Positions 1 through 6,673 of a stretch of 10,364 bases of DNA are shown piece after piece. The DNA lies in contig JANYEU010000078.1 in the NCBI GenBank assembly GCA_025362915.1, positions 1 through 10,364 on the forward strand, written 5' to 3'. The notes under the pieces are model-generated. The model was not told where the DNA came from. It saw only the letters and a program-made list of their open reading frames with translations, and made no database searches. Made by a program: the position numbers and the translations under genes. The stretch comes from Chitinophagaceae bacterium. GTDB taxonomy: Bacteria > Bacteroidota > Bacteroidia > Chitinophagales > Chitinophagaceae. Numbering within the stretch: position 1 is the stretch's first letter; the number at the start of each line of letters is the position of its first letter.

Positions 1-86
1 GGTTCATAAACCCCTAATTTACCCGATGATTCAAAACTCTCAGACACCTTGACCGTGTATACATTGCCAACTTTTGATGCTTCCAT
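1..86 (-). CDS. Possible 5' end of an unrecognised gene, cut by window edge
   Basis: On the minus strand a reading frame is open from a TGA at about 123-125 to the left edge. The only ATG in it is at 84-86 and gives a peptide beginning MEASKVGNVYTVKV, rich in Lys, Glu and Ser. Only 28 codons are visible, I recognise no domain, and an open stretch this short can arise by chance. It would lie just downstream of the TamL-like gene on the same strand, about 115 bp away, so it could be the next gene of that transcription unit. The plus-strand frames over the same bases close quickly, which favours the minus strand slightly. No function is proposed. Confidence 0.3.
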   Translation of the reverse strand, partial: MEASKVGNVYTVKVSESFESSGKLGVYE

Positions 87-201
87 CTTCTCATTTTTTG
101 CCCATTTTGCTGACAAGCTATTTCAGGAGATGACAAGGATATCTTTATCTATTCAATTTCCTAACTCTTTGCCTCCTTGCCTATCTACTCTTTCCCTAAT
201 T

Positions 202-2580
202 TTAGAATGGCAATCCAATACCTAATTGAAAGGCATAGTTTCTAATTTTTACACCGTTTTCGCGGGTACTTGTCCATTCGAAATGTTTCGGATCCATCCA
301 GCCATCATTCGGCAATCGTGCAGGGTCTTTTACCTTATATGCAAAGTCTACGCGGATAAGGAAATAAGAAAAATCTACCCTTATGCCTGAACCTACGCCT
401 ATGGCTATGTCTCTCCCAAACCTATCTAAGGAAATGGATGCATTTGGATCGTAGGCTTGCTTTTTCAGTGTCCAGATATTGCCAAAATCAGAATACAAGG
501 CACTTCCTATCTTAACACCACCAATGGTACCTAGCGGAAAGCGGTATTCCAGATTTCCTTCTATGGATAAATCGCCGTATCTGTCTGTATAACCACTTGT
601 AGAAGTATCAGATAGCAATGAAGAACCATTACCTAATTGCCTTAACCCCCAAGCCCGCATACTATTGGGACCACCGAGAAAGTATTGTTTAAATACAGGT
701 AGCGTTTGGTCACCATGCAAGCCAACACCTGTGAAAATGCGGGAGGCAAACTCAGTTTCAGTATATTTTTTTATGTAACGGTATTCTGCTTCCAGTTTAT
801 TGTAGTTAAAAATGTTTTCATTCTGGCTAAAGATATTATTTACCAATAATCCACTTTCTTCATAGCCTAAACGGATATAATGATTTTTGGAAGGGTTGCG
901 TTTGCTATTAAATGTTTTGGTAAAGGTTACACTCGTTCCCACCACATTTCCATCCCTAAAAGAATTACGGAGGAAGGGGGATGTTTTAAAAAGCGAGATT
1001 AGTCCGGCTAAGGTATCTACTTTGTATAGTTCTATATTGGGAAGTTTTATAAAAACAGTGTTATTACCTTTCGATGCTTCAAACCCCACACTGGTAACCA
1101 AAGAACGTAGCCCATACAAAGCTTTCCGGTCTGTGTAAGAACCCGCCACAGAAAAGAGGGTACGCTTATTATCCAGTTTATCCAAGTAAGCCCAATGGGT
1201 TACAGGTAATATCAAACGTGGGAAGATATAGGTCTGGCTAAGGTTTACCTGTGTGGTTTGCAATAGGGAATTATCTCCAGAATTCTGTGTTTTGTTATTT
1301 ACATTCAGTTCCACACCAAACCGCAGGCTGGTAAGGGATTGTATTGATTTATGCCCGATATTCCTGTTCTTATACGTGAAGTTGGTGGCAAGCCCCAATA
1401 GGTTGGTTGAAGCAATATCTCCCGTGTTCCTGCTAAACTCCTGATCTACTGTAAAACTTTGTTTCTTTTCAGGCACCATAAATATATATAGGTCTATACT
1501 ATCCTTGTCCCTGATTTGTGTTTTTATGTCAACCTGTTTCCAAGTGCCTATTTGCGACAGGCGGTTCAGGGTTTTAAAATAAAGGCTTTCATTATATAAA
1601 TCCCCATTTCGCAGATAAGTATGCTCCCTTAGTGGGCGGAAGAAATACTTTTCATCAGAATAGAACACAGTCGATTCCTTGTGGGTGTAGGTCATAAAAT
1701 CTTGTCGGGTAATGGTAGAGTCTGGGTTGTAGTAGGCGTTCTTTAAGTCTGGGTAATAATATATCTTCCCGACATGAAACTGGTGGAATGCCAAGGAATC
1801 CCTGCCTTCTCTGGAAGCAATAGTAATACTCCATAATGGGTTTTCTTTTTTCTTTCTATCAGCTTCTGCAATTAGTTGTGCTTGCTTAAAAGGATCGAGG
1901 GTTATGGTCAATAGTTTGGTATCCAATGTATCTATCAAGGCATAAATATTCTCCCTCGAAAATTTATAATAGCCATTCTGGTGATACCAGTTCATCATCC
2001 TTTCCAGTTCATTGTTTACAGATTCTTTGGTGTAAGGCTCTCCCTTTATCAGGAGAGAGTTTTTGGCTTGCAGCAATGCCAGTTTCTGTAAGCTGGAGTC
2101 GATAGGGTCTTTAGTGCTATCAATCATGTTGTACAAAACAGAATCAATCCTTATTATCTTTCCAAGGTTTATGTTCACCTGCACTGTAGCCCTTATTTGT
2201 TTTTTTAGTGTATCTATATGAAAGGAATTGCCGTAGGTGGCGTGGTAATATCCCTGCGAATTGAGGTAGGCATTTATGTAATTTCGGCTGTGGGTAATGT
2301 TGTTAGAATCGAAGGTAGGCGGATCGCGCAGCACAAAAAATATCCCTACCTGTTGCACACGCACAGCACGCATACTATCGTCCCAACAATTATTAAGGGC
2401 GATGGTTAGTCTTTTTTTCTCATCTTTGGAAACATTCCCTTTTAGTATAACCTTATTTTGATAGACAAAGGCTTTACCGTGTGGGTAGTTTTTTACGCTG
2501 CTGCAAGATTGGATAAGGAAAGCAAAACAAAGGGTGAAAAGTATGGTGAAAAAGAAGTTTGTTTTGCTGATAAAACGCAT
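202..2580 (-). CDS. tamL: TamL-like Omp85 (BamA/TamA family) outer-membrane lipoprotein
   Basis: This 792-residue protein is an Omp85-family outer-membrane assembly protein. The N-terminus is a lipoprotein signal: a basic start, a Phe/Leu-rich core, and lipobox IQSC with the acylated Cys at residue 26. Residues ~45-370 are the periplasmic POTRA-like region. From ~375 to the end the sequence alternates as in a 16-strand beta-barrel and finishes with a terminal Phe (GLPF). The barrel holds the family loop-6 motif as GGPNSMRAWGLRQLG (636-650, RAW in place of the usual RGF/RGW), then DFGNIW (698-703) and the late strands around RVDFSYFLIRVDFAYKV. An N-terminal lipid anchor on an Omp85 protein is the hallmark of the Bacteroidetes TamL group, which pairs with TamB; BamA normally lacks the anchor. 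No tamB is visible here, so TamL rather than another lipidated Omp85 paralogue is an inference. The ATG at 2578-2580 starts exactly at the signal peptide. The gene diverges from the methyltransferase gene 5 bp away. Confidence 0.87.
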   Translation of the reverse strand: MRFISKTNFFFTILFTLCFAFLIQSCSSVKNYPHGKAFVYQNKVILKGNVSKDEKKRLTIALNNCWDDSMRAVRVQQVGIFFVLRDPPTFDSNNITHSRNYINAYLNSQGYYHATYGNSFHIDTLKKQIRATVQVNINLGKIIRIDSVLYNMIDSTKDPIDSSLQKLALLQAKNSLLIKGEPYTKESVNNELERMMNWYHQNGYYKFSRENIYALIDTLDTKLLTITLDPFKQAQLIAEADRKKKENPLWSITIASREGRDSLAFHQFHVGKIYYYPDLKNAYYNPDSTITRQDFMTYTHKESTVFYSDEKYFFRPLREHTYLRNGDLYNESLYFKTLNRLSQIGTWKQVDIKTQIRDKDSIDLYIFMVPEKKQSFTVDQEFSRNTGDIASTNLLGLATNFTYKNRNIGHKSIQSLTSLRFGVELNVNNKTQNSGDNSLLQTTQVNLSQTYIFPRLILPVTHWAYLDKLDNKRTLFSVAGSYTDRKALYGLRSLVTSVGFEASKGNNTVFIKLPNIELYKVDTLAGLISLFKTSPFLRNSFRDGNVVGTSVTFTKTFNSKRNPSKNHYIRLGYEESGLLVNNIFSQNENIFNYNKLEAEYRYIKKYTETEFASRIFTGVGLHGDQTLPVFKQYFLGGPNSMRAWGLRQLGNGSSLLSDTSTSGYTDRYGDLSIEGNLEYRFPLGTIGGVKIGSALYSDFGNIWTLKKQAYDPNASISLDRFGRDIAIGVGSGIRVDFSYFLIRVDFAYKVKDPARLPNDGWMDPKHFEWTSTRENGVKIRNYAFQLGIGLPF

Positions 2581-2585
2581 TATGT

Positions 2586-3389
2586 ATGTATAAGTTAAGT
2601 AAAAATGAAGTCAAATTTATTCAATCATTATGCCATAAAAAACACCGAATTTCGGAAGGGTTGTTTATAGCAGAGGGTGTAAAGTTGGTGGAAGAAATCA
2701 TAAAAAGTCCATTCAGGATAAAAAAAATATACGCAACCGATAAATGGACTGCCCCAAAGCAGACGAATGCCGATGTGGTCACCCTCATTTCGGAGGAGGA
2801 TTTAGAAAGGATAACCTTGCTGCAAACGCCCAATCAGGTGCTGGCATTGGTGGGGATACCTATTGTGCCAGCGGAAATAAAACTAGAAAACCGCCTTACG
2901 TTAATGCTTGATGGCATACAGGATCCTGGCAACTTTGGCACCATCATCAGGCTGGCAGATTGGTTTGGCATAGCGCAAATTATTTGCAGCCACGATACGG
3001 TAGAACTATACAACCCCAAAACAATACAAAGCACCATGGGCAGTTTTGTGCGGGTGAACATTATTTACAAAGACTTGCCAAAGGTTTTGAAAACCACAAA
3101 ACTGCCTGTGTATGGCGCATTGCTGGAGGGGCAAAGCATTTATACAATTAGCAAACCAACCAAGGGAATATTATTGATAGGCAGTGAGGGCAAGGGAATA
3201 GGAGAGGAGTTGCTGCCCCATATTACCAACCCCATAACAATACCCCGCATTGGTGGTGCCGAAAGCCTGAATGCGGGTGTGGCAACAGGGATATTGTTAT
3301 CGCATTTGGGGGGTGATAAAAAATTAACCGCAGAGGTCGCAGAGTTATTTACACAGAGATACGCAGAGGATGAGTTTACTAATAGATAA
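2586..3389 (+). CDS. TrmH/SpoU-family (SPOUT) RNA 2'-O-methyltransferase
   Basis: The 267-residue product has the layout of a SpoU methyltransferase, which transfers methyl from S-adenosylmethionine to a ribose 2'-OH of rRNA or tRNA. A small substrate-binding domain comes first (residues ~18-95; SEGLFIAEGVKLVEE is typical of the RlmB/TrmH-like group). The trefoil-knot SPOUT domain (~104-242) shows all three motifs: DGIQDPGNFGTIIRLAD (109-125, with the conserved Asn and Arg), LLIGSEGKGI (196-205) and IPRIGGAESLNAGVA (219-233). The exact nucleotide target cannot be read from the sequence. The ATG at 2586 is used because the ATG at 2582 meets a stop after three codons. The family body ends near ILLSHLGG (residue 243). 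The last ~20 residues come from a CGCAGAG-type interspersed repeat and are probably a non-functional tail. The gene is divergent from the TamL-like gene, and its promoter must lie within that gene. Confidence 0.92.
   Translation: MYKLSKNEVKFIQSLCHKKHRISEGLFIAEGVKLVEEIIKSPFRIKKIYATDKWTAPKQTNADVVTLISEEDLERITLLQTPNQVLALVGIPIVPAEIKLENRLTLMLDGIQDPGNFGTIIRLADWFGIAQIICSHDTVELYNPKTIQSTMGSFVRVNIIYKDLPKVLKTTKLPVYGALLEGQSIYTISKPTKGILLIGSEGKGIGEELLPHITNPITIPRIGGAESLNAGVATGILLSHLGGDKKLTAEVAELFTQRYAEDEFTNR
2612..2619 (-). promoter_or_regulatory. Candidate -7 element (TAAATTTG) for the TamL-like gene
   Basis: Read on the minus strand, these bases are TAAATTTG, an exact match to the Bacteroidetes -7 consensus TAnnTTTG. 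They lie 32 nt ahead of the start codon at 2580. A T-run about 20 nt further upstream could be a weak -33 box. The element sits inside the first codons of the divergent methyltransferase gene, as it must given the 5-bp gap. The match could be chance in AT-rich DNA. Confidence 0.3.
3329..3368 (+). repeat. CGCAGAG-type interspersed repeat forming the 3' end of the methyltransferase gene
   Basis: Four near-identical heptamers, CGCAGAG at 3329, 3338 and 3362 and CACAGAG at 3352, are spaced 9, 14 and 10 bp apart, joined by GTTATTTA-like spacers. The pattern resembles a CGCAGAG..CGCAGAGTTATTT repeat that I recall scattered through many bacterial genomes; that recollection was not checked. Here it lies inside the reading frame and supplies the sequence from about residue 248 (TAEVAELFTQRYAED) to near the stop. 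Confidence 0.6.
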
Positions 3390-3511
3390 AGGTTGTTTAG
3401 TCCAACAAAGGAAATAAGTATAAAAAGTAGACTTAGGATTGATTTATTCATAAAAGATGTTCTTGAAAGTAAAAATAAGCATCTGAGTTAAATAATAGTT
3501 CTCCTTTTAAT

Positions 3512-3530
3512 AAAGTGTGGCACTTTCTTT
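3512..3530 (+). terminator. Weak hairpin, possible terminator of the methyltransferase gene
   Basis: AAAGTG (3512-3517), loop TGG, CACTTT (3521-3526), followed by CTTTAT. The 6-bp stem is short and AT-rich and the T-tract is interrupted. It lies ~120 nt past the stop codon, so the assignment is tentative; the larger palindrome at 3593-3744 may serve instead. Confidence 0.2.
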
Positions 3531-3592
3531 ATATCCAATGATTTTAATTCTTGTAGCAATATAACCTATTTACTAAGCAAAAAAACCTACAG

Positions 3593-3744
3593 ACTGCTCT
3601 CTGGGAGCCGGAGCTAGTAAAAACAACTCTTTTTAGTAGCATCTGGGAGCCGAAGCTAGTAAAAACAACTCTTTTTGGTAGCATCTGGGAGCTGAACCTA
3701 GTAAAAACAACTCTTTTTGGTAGCTCCAGCTCTCAGAGAGCAGT
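3593..3744. repeat. 152-bp palindromic element with 24-nt inverted arms
   Basis: The arms 3593-3616 and 3721-3744 are reverse complements over 24 nt with only two differences, one of which would be a G-U pair in a plus-strand transcript. Pairing continues inward after one mismatch through AAAAA/TTTTT. The arms enclose three 42-bp tandem units. Without the extra units the element would fold as one long hairpin with the small loop CAACTC. This is the form of a MITE-like or REP-like intergenic repeat, or of a strong bidirectional transcription stop. No transposase or clear target-site duplication is visible. Confidence 0.75.
3601..3726 (+). repeat. Three tandem copies of a 42-bp unit
   Basis: The units occupy 3601-3642, 3643-3684 and 3685-3726. 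Each begins CTGGGAGC and contains CTAGTAAAAACAACTCTTTTT followed by A/G and GTAGC. Units 1 and 2 differ at two positions; units 2 and 3 differ at two internal positions and at the last two bases. Each unit is itself a small hairpin (GCTAGTAAAAA against TTTTTAGTAGC, one mismatch). The period is exactly 42, so slippage or unequal recombination could change the copy number. Confidence 0.85.
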
Positions 3745-3792
3745 AAAAAGACTTTTCTAGATATCATTAGGTAGGAAGTAGAAGGAATCCCG

Positions 3793-3833
3793 CTTTTGAC
3801 TTTGACTAATGACTTTTAACTTTCAACTTTAAC
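3793..3833. repeat. Degenerate TTTGAC/TTTAAC low-complexity tract
   Basis: Six units of 6-7 bp follow one another: TTTGAC, TTTGAC, TAATGAC, TTTTAAC, TTTCAAC, TTTAAC. The tract abuts the stop codon of the permease remnant at 3835-3837, so it marks one edge of the rearranged region. No coding capacity is apparent. Confidence 0.55.
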
Positions 3834-3834
3834 C

Positions 3835-4020
3835 TTACCTAAACTGTATTGCCTTTACGGGAGATATTTTTTTATGATTAATGTGGGGATGATAAGCGAT
3901 AGAAAACAGACTGCCGCCGTACAGATGCACACCAAGGCCACTTCCCAGCGAATTATTTTGATGGGGGCGTAGGAGATGTAATAAGAACTTTCTTCGAGGC
4001 TCATGAAATGAGTGGTTTGT
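3835..4020 (-). pseudogene. Remnant of a LolC/LolE-like permease 3' end (duplicate of 5251-5437)
   Basis: Positions 3841-4020 match 5257-5437 in the same orientation, with about 16 substitutions and one single-base gap (~91% identity by hand alignment). Read on the minus strand it corresponds to residues ~350-411 of the intact permease: QTTHFMSLEESSYY, then IRWEVALVCICTAAVCF, then LSLIIPTLIIKK, then after a one-base deletion near 3865 the end SPVKAIQFR and a TAA at 3835-3837. About half of the substitutions are silent and most others are conservative, so the copy probably diverged partly as a working gene before it was cut. It has no start and lacks the first ~350 residues. Homology stops abruptly at 4020. 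Confidence 0.88.
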
Positions 4021-4140
4021 TCCTAATTTATAATGCTATTAAGGTTTTTTATTGTGCCAAGTTGGATAGATAATTTTTACATTAATATTTTAATCTCAAT
4101 TTTAGGTTTCAATAGTTAGAAACAATAAATGTTCTTAAAA

Positions 4141-4148
4141 TACTTTTG
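4141..4148 (+). promoter_or_regulatory. Candidate -7 element (TACTTTTG) for the acyltransferase gene
   Basis: TACTTTTG is an exact TAnnTTTG match, placed ~59 nt before the ATG at 4207. A second near match, TTACTTTG, lies at 4159-4166. No convincing -33 TTTG stands at the right distance, so this is only a candidate. Confidence 0.3.
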
Positions 4149-4206
4149 CTAATTCCCTTTACTTTGCTTTAACAGTATAATTTAAAATAGAAAAATATCG
4201 AGGCTG

Positions 4207-4245
4207 ATGAATCAATAAAGTATCCCCAAAAGTGAGGCAAATAAA
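4207..4245 (+). other. Disrupted original 5' end of the acyltransferase gene (in-frame TAA at codon 4)
   Basis: ATG at 4207 is exactly in frame with the acyltransferase body. The frame reads Met-Asn-Gln-stop (TAA at 4216-4218), then SIPKSEANK and on into LDSLVLLRG. The residues after the stop look like a normal short cytoplasmic leader for this family. One base change (for example CAA or AAA to TAA) would explain the stop. No other ATG exists between the stop and the LRG motif. Confidence 0.55.
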
Positions 4246-5217
4246 TTGGATAGTTTAGTACTTTTAAGAGGTATTGCTGTGGCTATGGTTTGTTTTTGTC
4301 ATTTCGGCTTTCCATTATCTGGTGATGAAAGTGCAGTATTGAAACTCTTTTCTTTTTTTCATAATTATGGAAAATATGGCGTCCATATTTTTTTTGTCAT
4401 ATCAGGCTTTATAATTCCATACAGCCTTTTTAGAGGAAAGTATCAAATAAAAGATTACCCACTTTTTTTATATAAGAGATTATTGAGGCTTCAGCCCCCT
4501 TATCTGGCGGCATTGACATTAACACTAGTGGTGATGTATTTTTCTTATAAAGTGCGACATGTGGCTTTTCCGGAAAATATTGGATCAATTTTACTATGTA
4601 TTCCTTATTTTCATTTTCCCAGTGATAATCCTGTATTTTGGACTTTAGCAGTAGAAGCAGAGTATTATCTTTTTATAGGATTATTTTTTACGTTACTTAC
4701 CAATCATCACAAGATTACCAATTTTATAATAATTCCAATACTCCTGATAGCCACACAAAGTTTTCTGAGTACATACGTTACACTCCTGCCATATTTGGTG
4801 TTTTTCTTGGTTGGTAATATTGGTTTTTTGATTTATACGAATACAGGAGATAACAGAATAAACATATTTATTTTGGGTTGCCTGTTTGTTTTTATTGCTT
4901 TTTTTTACCCCAAGTCAGTACTTTGTACTTCTTTATTTACGTTGCTTTTTATTCTTCTTTATAAAAAGAAGGTTCCAGAAATTTTGAAGTTTGTCGGAGT
5001 CATCTCTTATTCCCTATACCTGATACACTTCCCTTTAGGCATTAAAATCATTAATTTAGTAAAACCCAAAATAAGCCCTTCTCATTATTGGATTTTATTT
5101 ATTGCCACTTTAGCAATAATTATTGCCTTAGCTTATGGATTTTATAAAGTTTTTGAAGAGTTTTCTGAACGAATTTCAAAACGTATCAAATACTCTGCAA
5201 GCGCGGGCGTAAAATAA
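4246..5217 (+). CDS. Membrane acyltransferase, acyltransferase-3 (OafA/NodX) family; start damaged
   Basis: The 323-codon frame, read from TTG at 4246, encodes a polytopic inner-membrane O-acyltransferase of the family that acetylates or succinylates surface glycans, peptidoglycan or small molecules. Motifs in order: LLRGIAVAMVCFCHF (6-20; conserved Arg8 and catalytic-type His19), YGVHIFFVISGF (44-55), the Arg-rich loop FLYKRLLRLQPPYL (74-87), FWTLAVEAEYYLF (131-143) and SYSLYLIHFPL (254-264). About ten hydrophobic segments can be counted. It is slightly short for the family (usually ~340-390). TTG is a fallback start: the ATG at 4207 is in frame but is followed by a stop at codon 4, and only seven residues precede the Arg motif from TTG. 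The gene may be weakly expressed or a recent pseudogene. It is monocistronic, converges on the permease gene (33-bp gap) and lies between direct repeats of that gene's end. A glycan substrate is an inference from the polysaccharide operon nearby. Confidence 0.85.
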   Translation: MDSLVLLRGIAVAMVCFCHFGFPLSGDESAVLKLFSFFHNYGKYGVHIFFVISGFIIPYSLFRGKYQIKDYPLFLYKRLLRLQPPYLAALTLTLVVMYFSYKVRHVAFPENIGSILLCIPYFHFPSDNPVFWTLAVEAEYYLFIGLFFTLLTNHHKITNFIIIPILLIATQSFLSTYVTLLPYLVFFLVGNIGFLIYTNTGDNRINIFILGCLFVFIAFFYPKSVLCTSLFTLLFILLYKKKVPEILKFVGVISYSLYLIHFPLGIKIINLVKPKISPSHYWILFIATLAIIIALAYGFYKVFEEFSERISKRIKYSASAGVK

Positions 5218-5250
5218 ATGAGTACGTAACTGGAAATCACATTCCTTATT

Positions 5251-6486
5251 TTATCTAAACTGTATTGCCTTTACGGGAGAAAGTTTTTTTATGAGTAATG
5301 TGGGAATGATGAGCGATAGAAAACAGACTACAGCCGTGCAGATGCACACCAAGACCACTTCCCAACCAATAATCTTGATGGGGGCGTAGGAGATGTAATA
5401 AGAACTTTCGTCGAGGCTGATTAAATGGGTGGTTTGTTGTAGCCAACAGAGCGCCAGCCCCGATAATAACCCCAGCCCAATGCCGATGAGGGTGATGATG
5501 CCCGCATGAAACAGGAATATCTGCTGAATTTGCCAGTTGTGTGCGCCAATTGCTTTTAGTATGCCCACCATTTTAGTGCGCTCCAAAACAAGAACCAGCA
5601 AGCAGGTTATCAGGTTGATGACTGCCACTATCCCCATAATGATGATCACCACGTTTCTATTTACATCCTGAATATTTAGCCAATCGAAAATGTTTGGGTA
5701 GCTTTCCTTGGTTGTTTTACTTATCCATTCCGAAGGCAATTGGTCCAGTAAGTGCGTGCTGAAATTATCCATCTTGTTGTAATCATCAATATATAGCTCA
5801 TAACCACCTATCTGGTTAGACTGCCAGTTATTTAAGCGTTGCAACAATTTAATATCGCTTATGATAAATAGTTTGTCATATTCTTCAATGCCAGTTTTGT
5901 AAATGCCGGCTACAATCAGTTTGCGGTAAGTGCTTGTTTCGCCCTGTTTGGTAGCAATAAAATGTACCCTCACTGTATCATTTATGTTTAAATGAAGCGA
6001 TTTTGCAATAGGTTCGGACACTATTATTTCTTTACTATAAATACTATCCGAGAATTTAATCCAATGTCCTTTTTTTATGAAAGAATTAAAGCGGGAGTCA
6101 TCATATCGTGTTCCAATACCTTTTATTAATACGCCTTCAATGGCCTTGTTCTTTTCTAGTACTGCACTCTTGGTGGCATAAGTATAGGCATTTAATACCC
6201 CTTTTTGCTTTCGGATGGTTTGCAATATGGTATCATTCTCCGTGATGGGAGTTTCCTCTGCAACCAATGCCTTGCTGGTAGAAAAATGTTGCACATGTAT
6301 ATGCCCCCAAAAACTGAAAACCTTATTACCTATTTCCTCCTGAAACCCATTTACAAAAGCAAGGGTAACAATCATCGCCAGCACACTTAAGGAAGTTGCC
6401 ACTACCGATAACTGGATGATAAACTTAGAAAATGAACTTTGCTTGTTAAGAAGGATACGTTTAGCGATGGTAAAACTGATGCTCAA
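5251..6486 (-). CDS. LolC/LolE-like (FtsX-family) ABC transporter permease
   Basis: This 411-residue inner-membrane protein has the four-helix MacB/FtsX permease plan used in lipoprotein release (LolCDE). TM1 spans ~26-46, a large periplasmic domain follows (~47-275), and TM2 (~278-300), TM3 (~326-348) and TM4 (~373-398) form the C-terminal FtsX domain. The segment LERTKMVGILKAIGA (301-315) is the cytoplasmic helix that couples to the ATPase. The protein would move lipoproteins or a related substrate with an ATPase encoded elsewhere; none is in the window. It starts with TTG at 6484-6486: the only upstream in-frame codons before a TAA are ATT/ATC/TCT, and the first ATG is at residue 38, inside TM1. 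Bacteroidetes carry several permeases of this type, so LolE itself is not certain. Its last ~62 codons are duplicated at 3835-4020. Confidence 0.85.
   Translation of the reverse strand: MSISFTIAKRILLNKQSSFSKFIIQLSVVATSLSVLAMIVTLAFVNGFQEEIGNKVFSFWGHIHVQHFSTSKALVAEETPITENDTILQTIRKQKGVLNAYTYATKSAVLEKNKAIEGVLIKGIGTRYDDSRFNSFIKKGHWIKFSDSIYSKEIIVSEPIAKSLHLNINDTVRVHFIATKQGETSTYRKLIVAGIYKTGIEEYDKLFIISDIKLLQRLNNWQSNQIGGYELYIDDYNKMDNFSTHLLDQLPSEWISKTTKESYPNIFDWLNIQDVNRNVVIIIMGIVAVINLITCLLVLVLERTKMVGILKAIGAHNWQIQQIFLFHAGIITLIGIGLGLLSGLALCWLQQTTHLISLDESSYYISYAPIKIIGWEVVLVCICTAVVCFLSLIIPTLLIKKLSPVKAIQFR
5257..5437 (-). repeat. Intact arm of a ~180-bp direct repeat flanking the acyltransferase gene
   Basis: This is the 3' end of the working permease gene and matches 3841-4020 at ~91% in the same orientation. 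The two arms enclose ~1.24 kb containing only the acyltransferase gene and its upstream DNA. Recombination between them would excise the acyltransferase and restore a single permease 3' end. Confidence 0.85.
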
Positions 6487-6673
6487 AATAGAGATAATTT
6501 AATATTTGTCAAAGTAAGGATTATTTAGAGATTATTTAAATATAAATAAGAAAAGATGCGAAAAAAATGAATAAAAAGGAAGGAAAGCGGCGATAATTTT
6601 AAAAAGTATTATATGCCGAAGATTGAAGAGAAAAAAGGGAAAACCCATGTTTTTTTTTCAATTTCTTTTTGTT

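Larger units (their letters stand above)
3390..4245. other. Repeat-rich 856-bp gap between methyltransferase and acyltransferase genes
   Basis: No intact gene is visible on either strand. From left to right the gap contains ~200 bp of AT-rich DNA with a weak hairpin (3512-3526), the 152-bp palindromic element with tandem units (3593-3744), a short low-complexity tract (3793-3833), the remnant of a permease gene 3' end (3835-4020), and ~220 bp of AT-rich upstream DNA with a candidate promoter and a disrupted start for the acyltransferase. Each has its own entry. No transposase, integrase or tRNA is seen. Confidence 0.8.

Noticed and set aside
887..2409. Short plus-strand frames inside the TamL-like gene
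   Set aside because: They are shadows of the Omp85 coding sequence, with no motifs, start context or family resemblance.
3140..3451. 103-codon minus-strand frame with a hydrophobic N-terminus
   Set aside because: It is antisense to the clear methyltransferase gene, has low-complexity content and partly translates the CGCAGAG repeat. No domain is recognisable.
3512..3526. tRNA or structured RNA in the gap after the methyltransferase gene
   Set aside because: Only a 6-bp hairpin is present, with no cloverleaf arms or conserved T-loop.
3594..3743. CRISPR array
   Set aside because: The 42-bp units abut directly with no unique spacers, there are only three, and no cas genes are present. The palindromic arms fit a hairpin element better.
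3841..5437. Composite transposon or integron-like unit around the acyltransferase
   Set aside because: The flanking repeats are coding sequence from a permease gene. There is no transposase, integrase, terminal inverted repeat or target duplication, so recombination between homologous ends explains it better.
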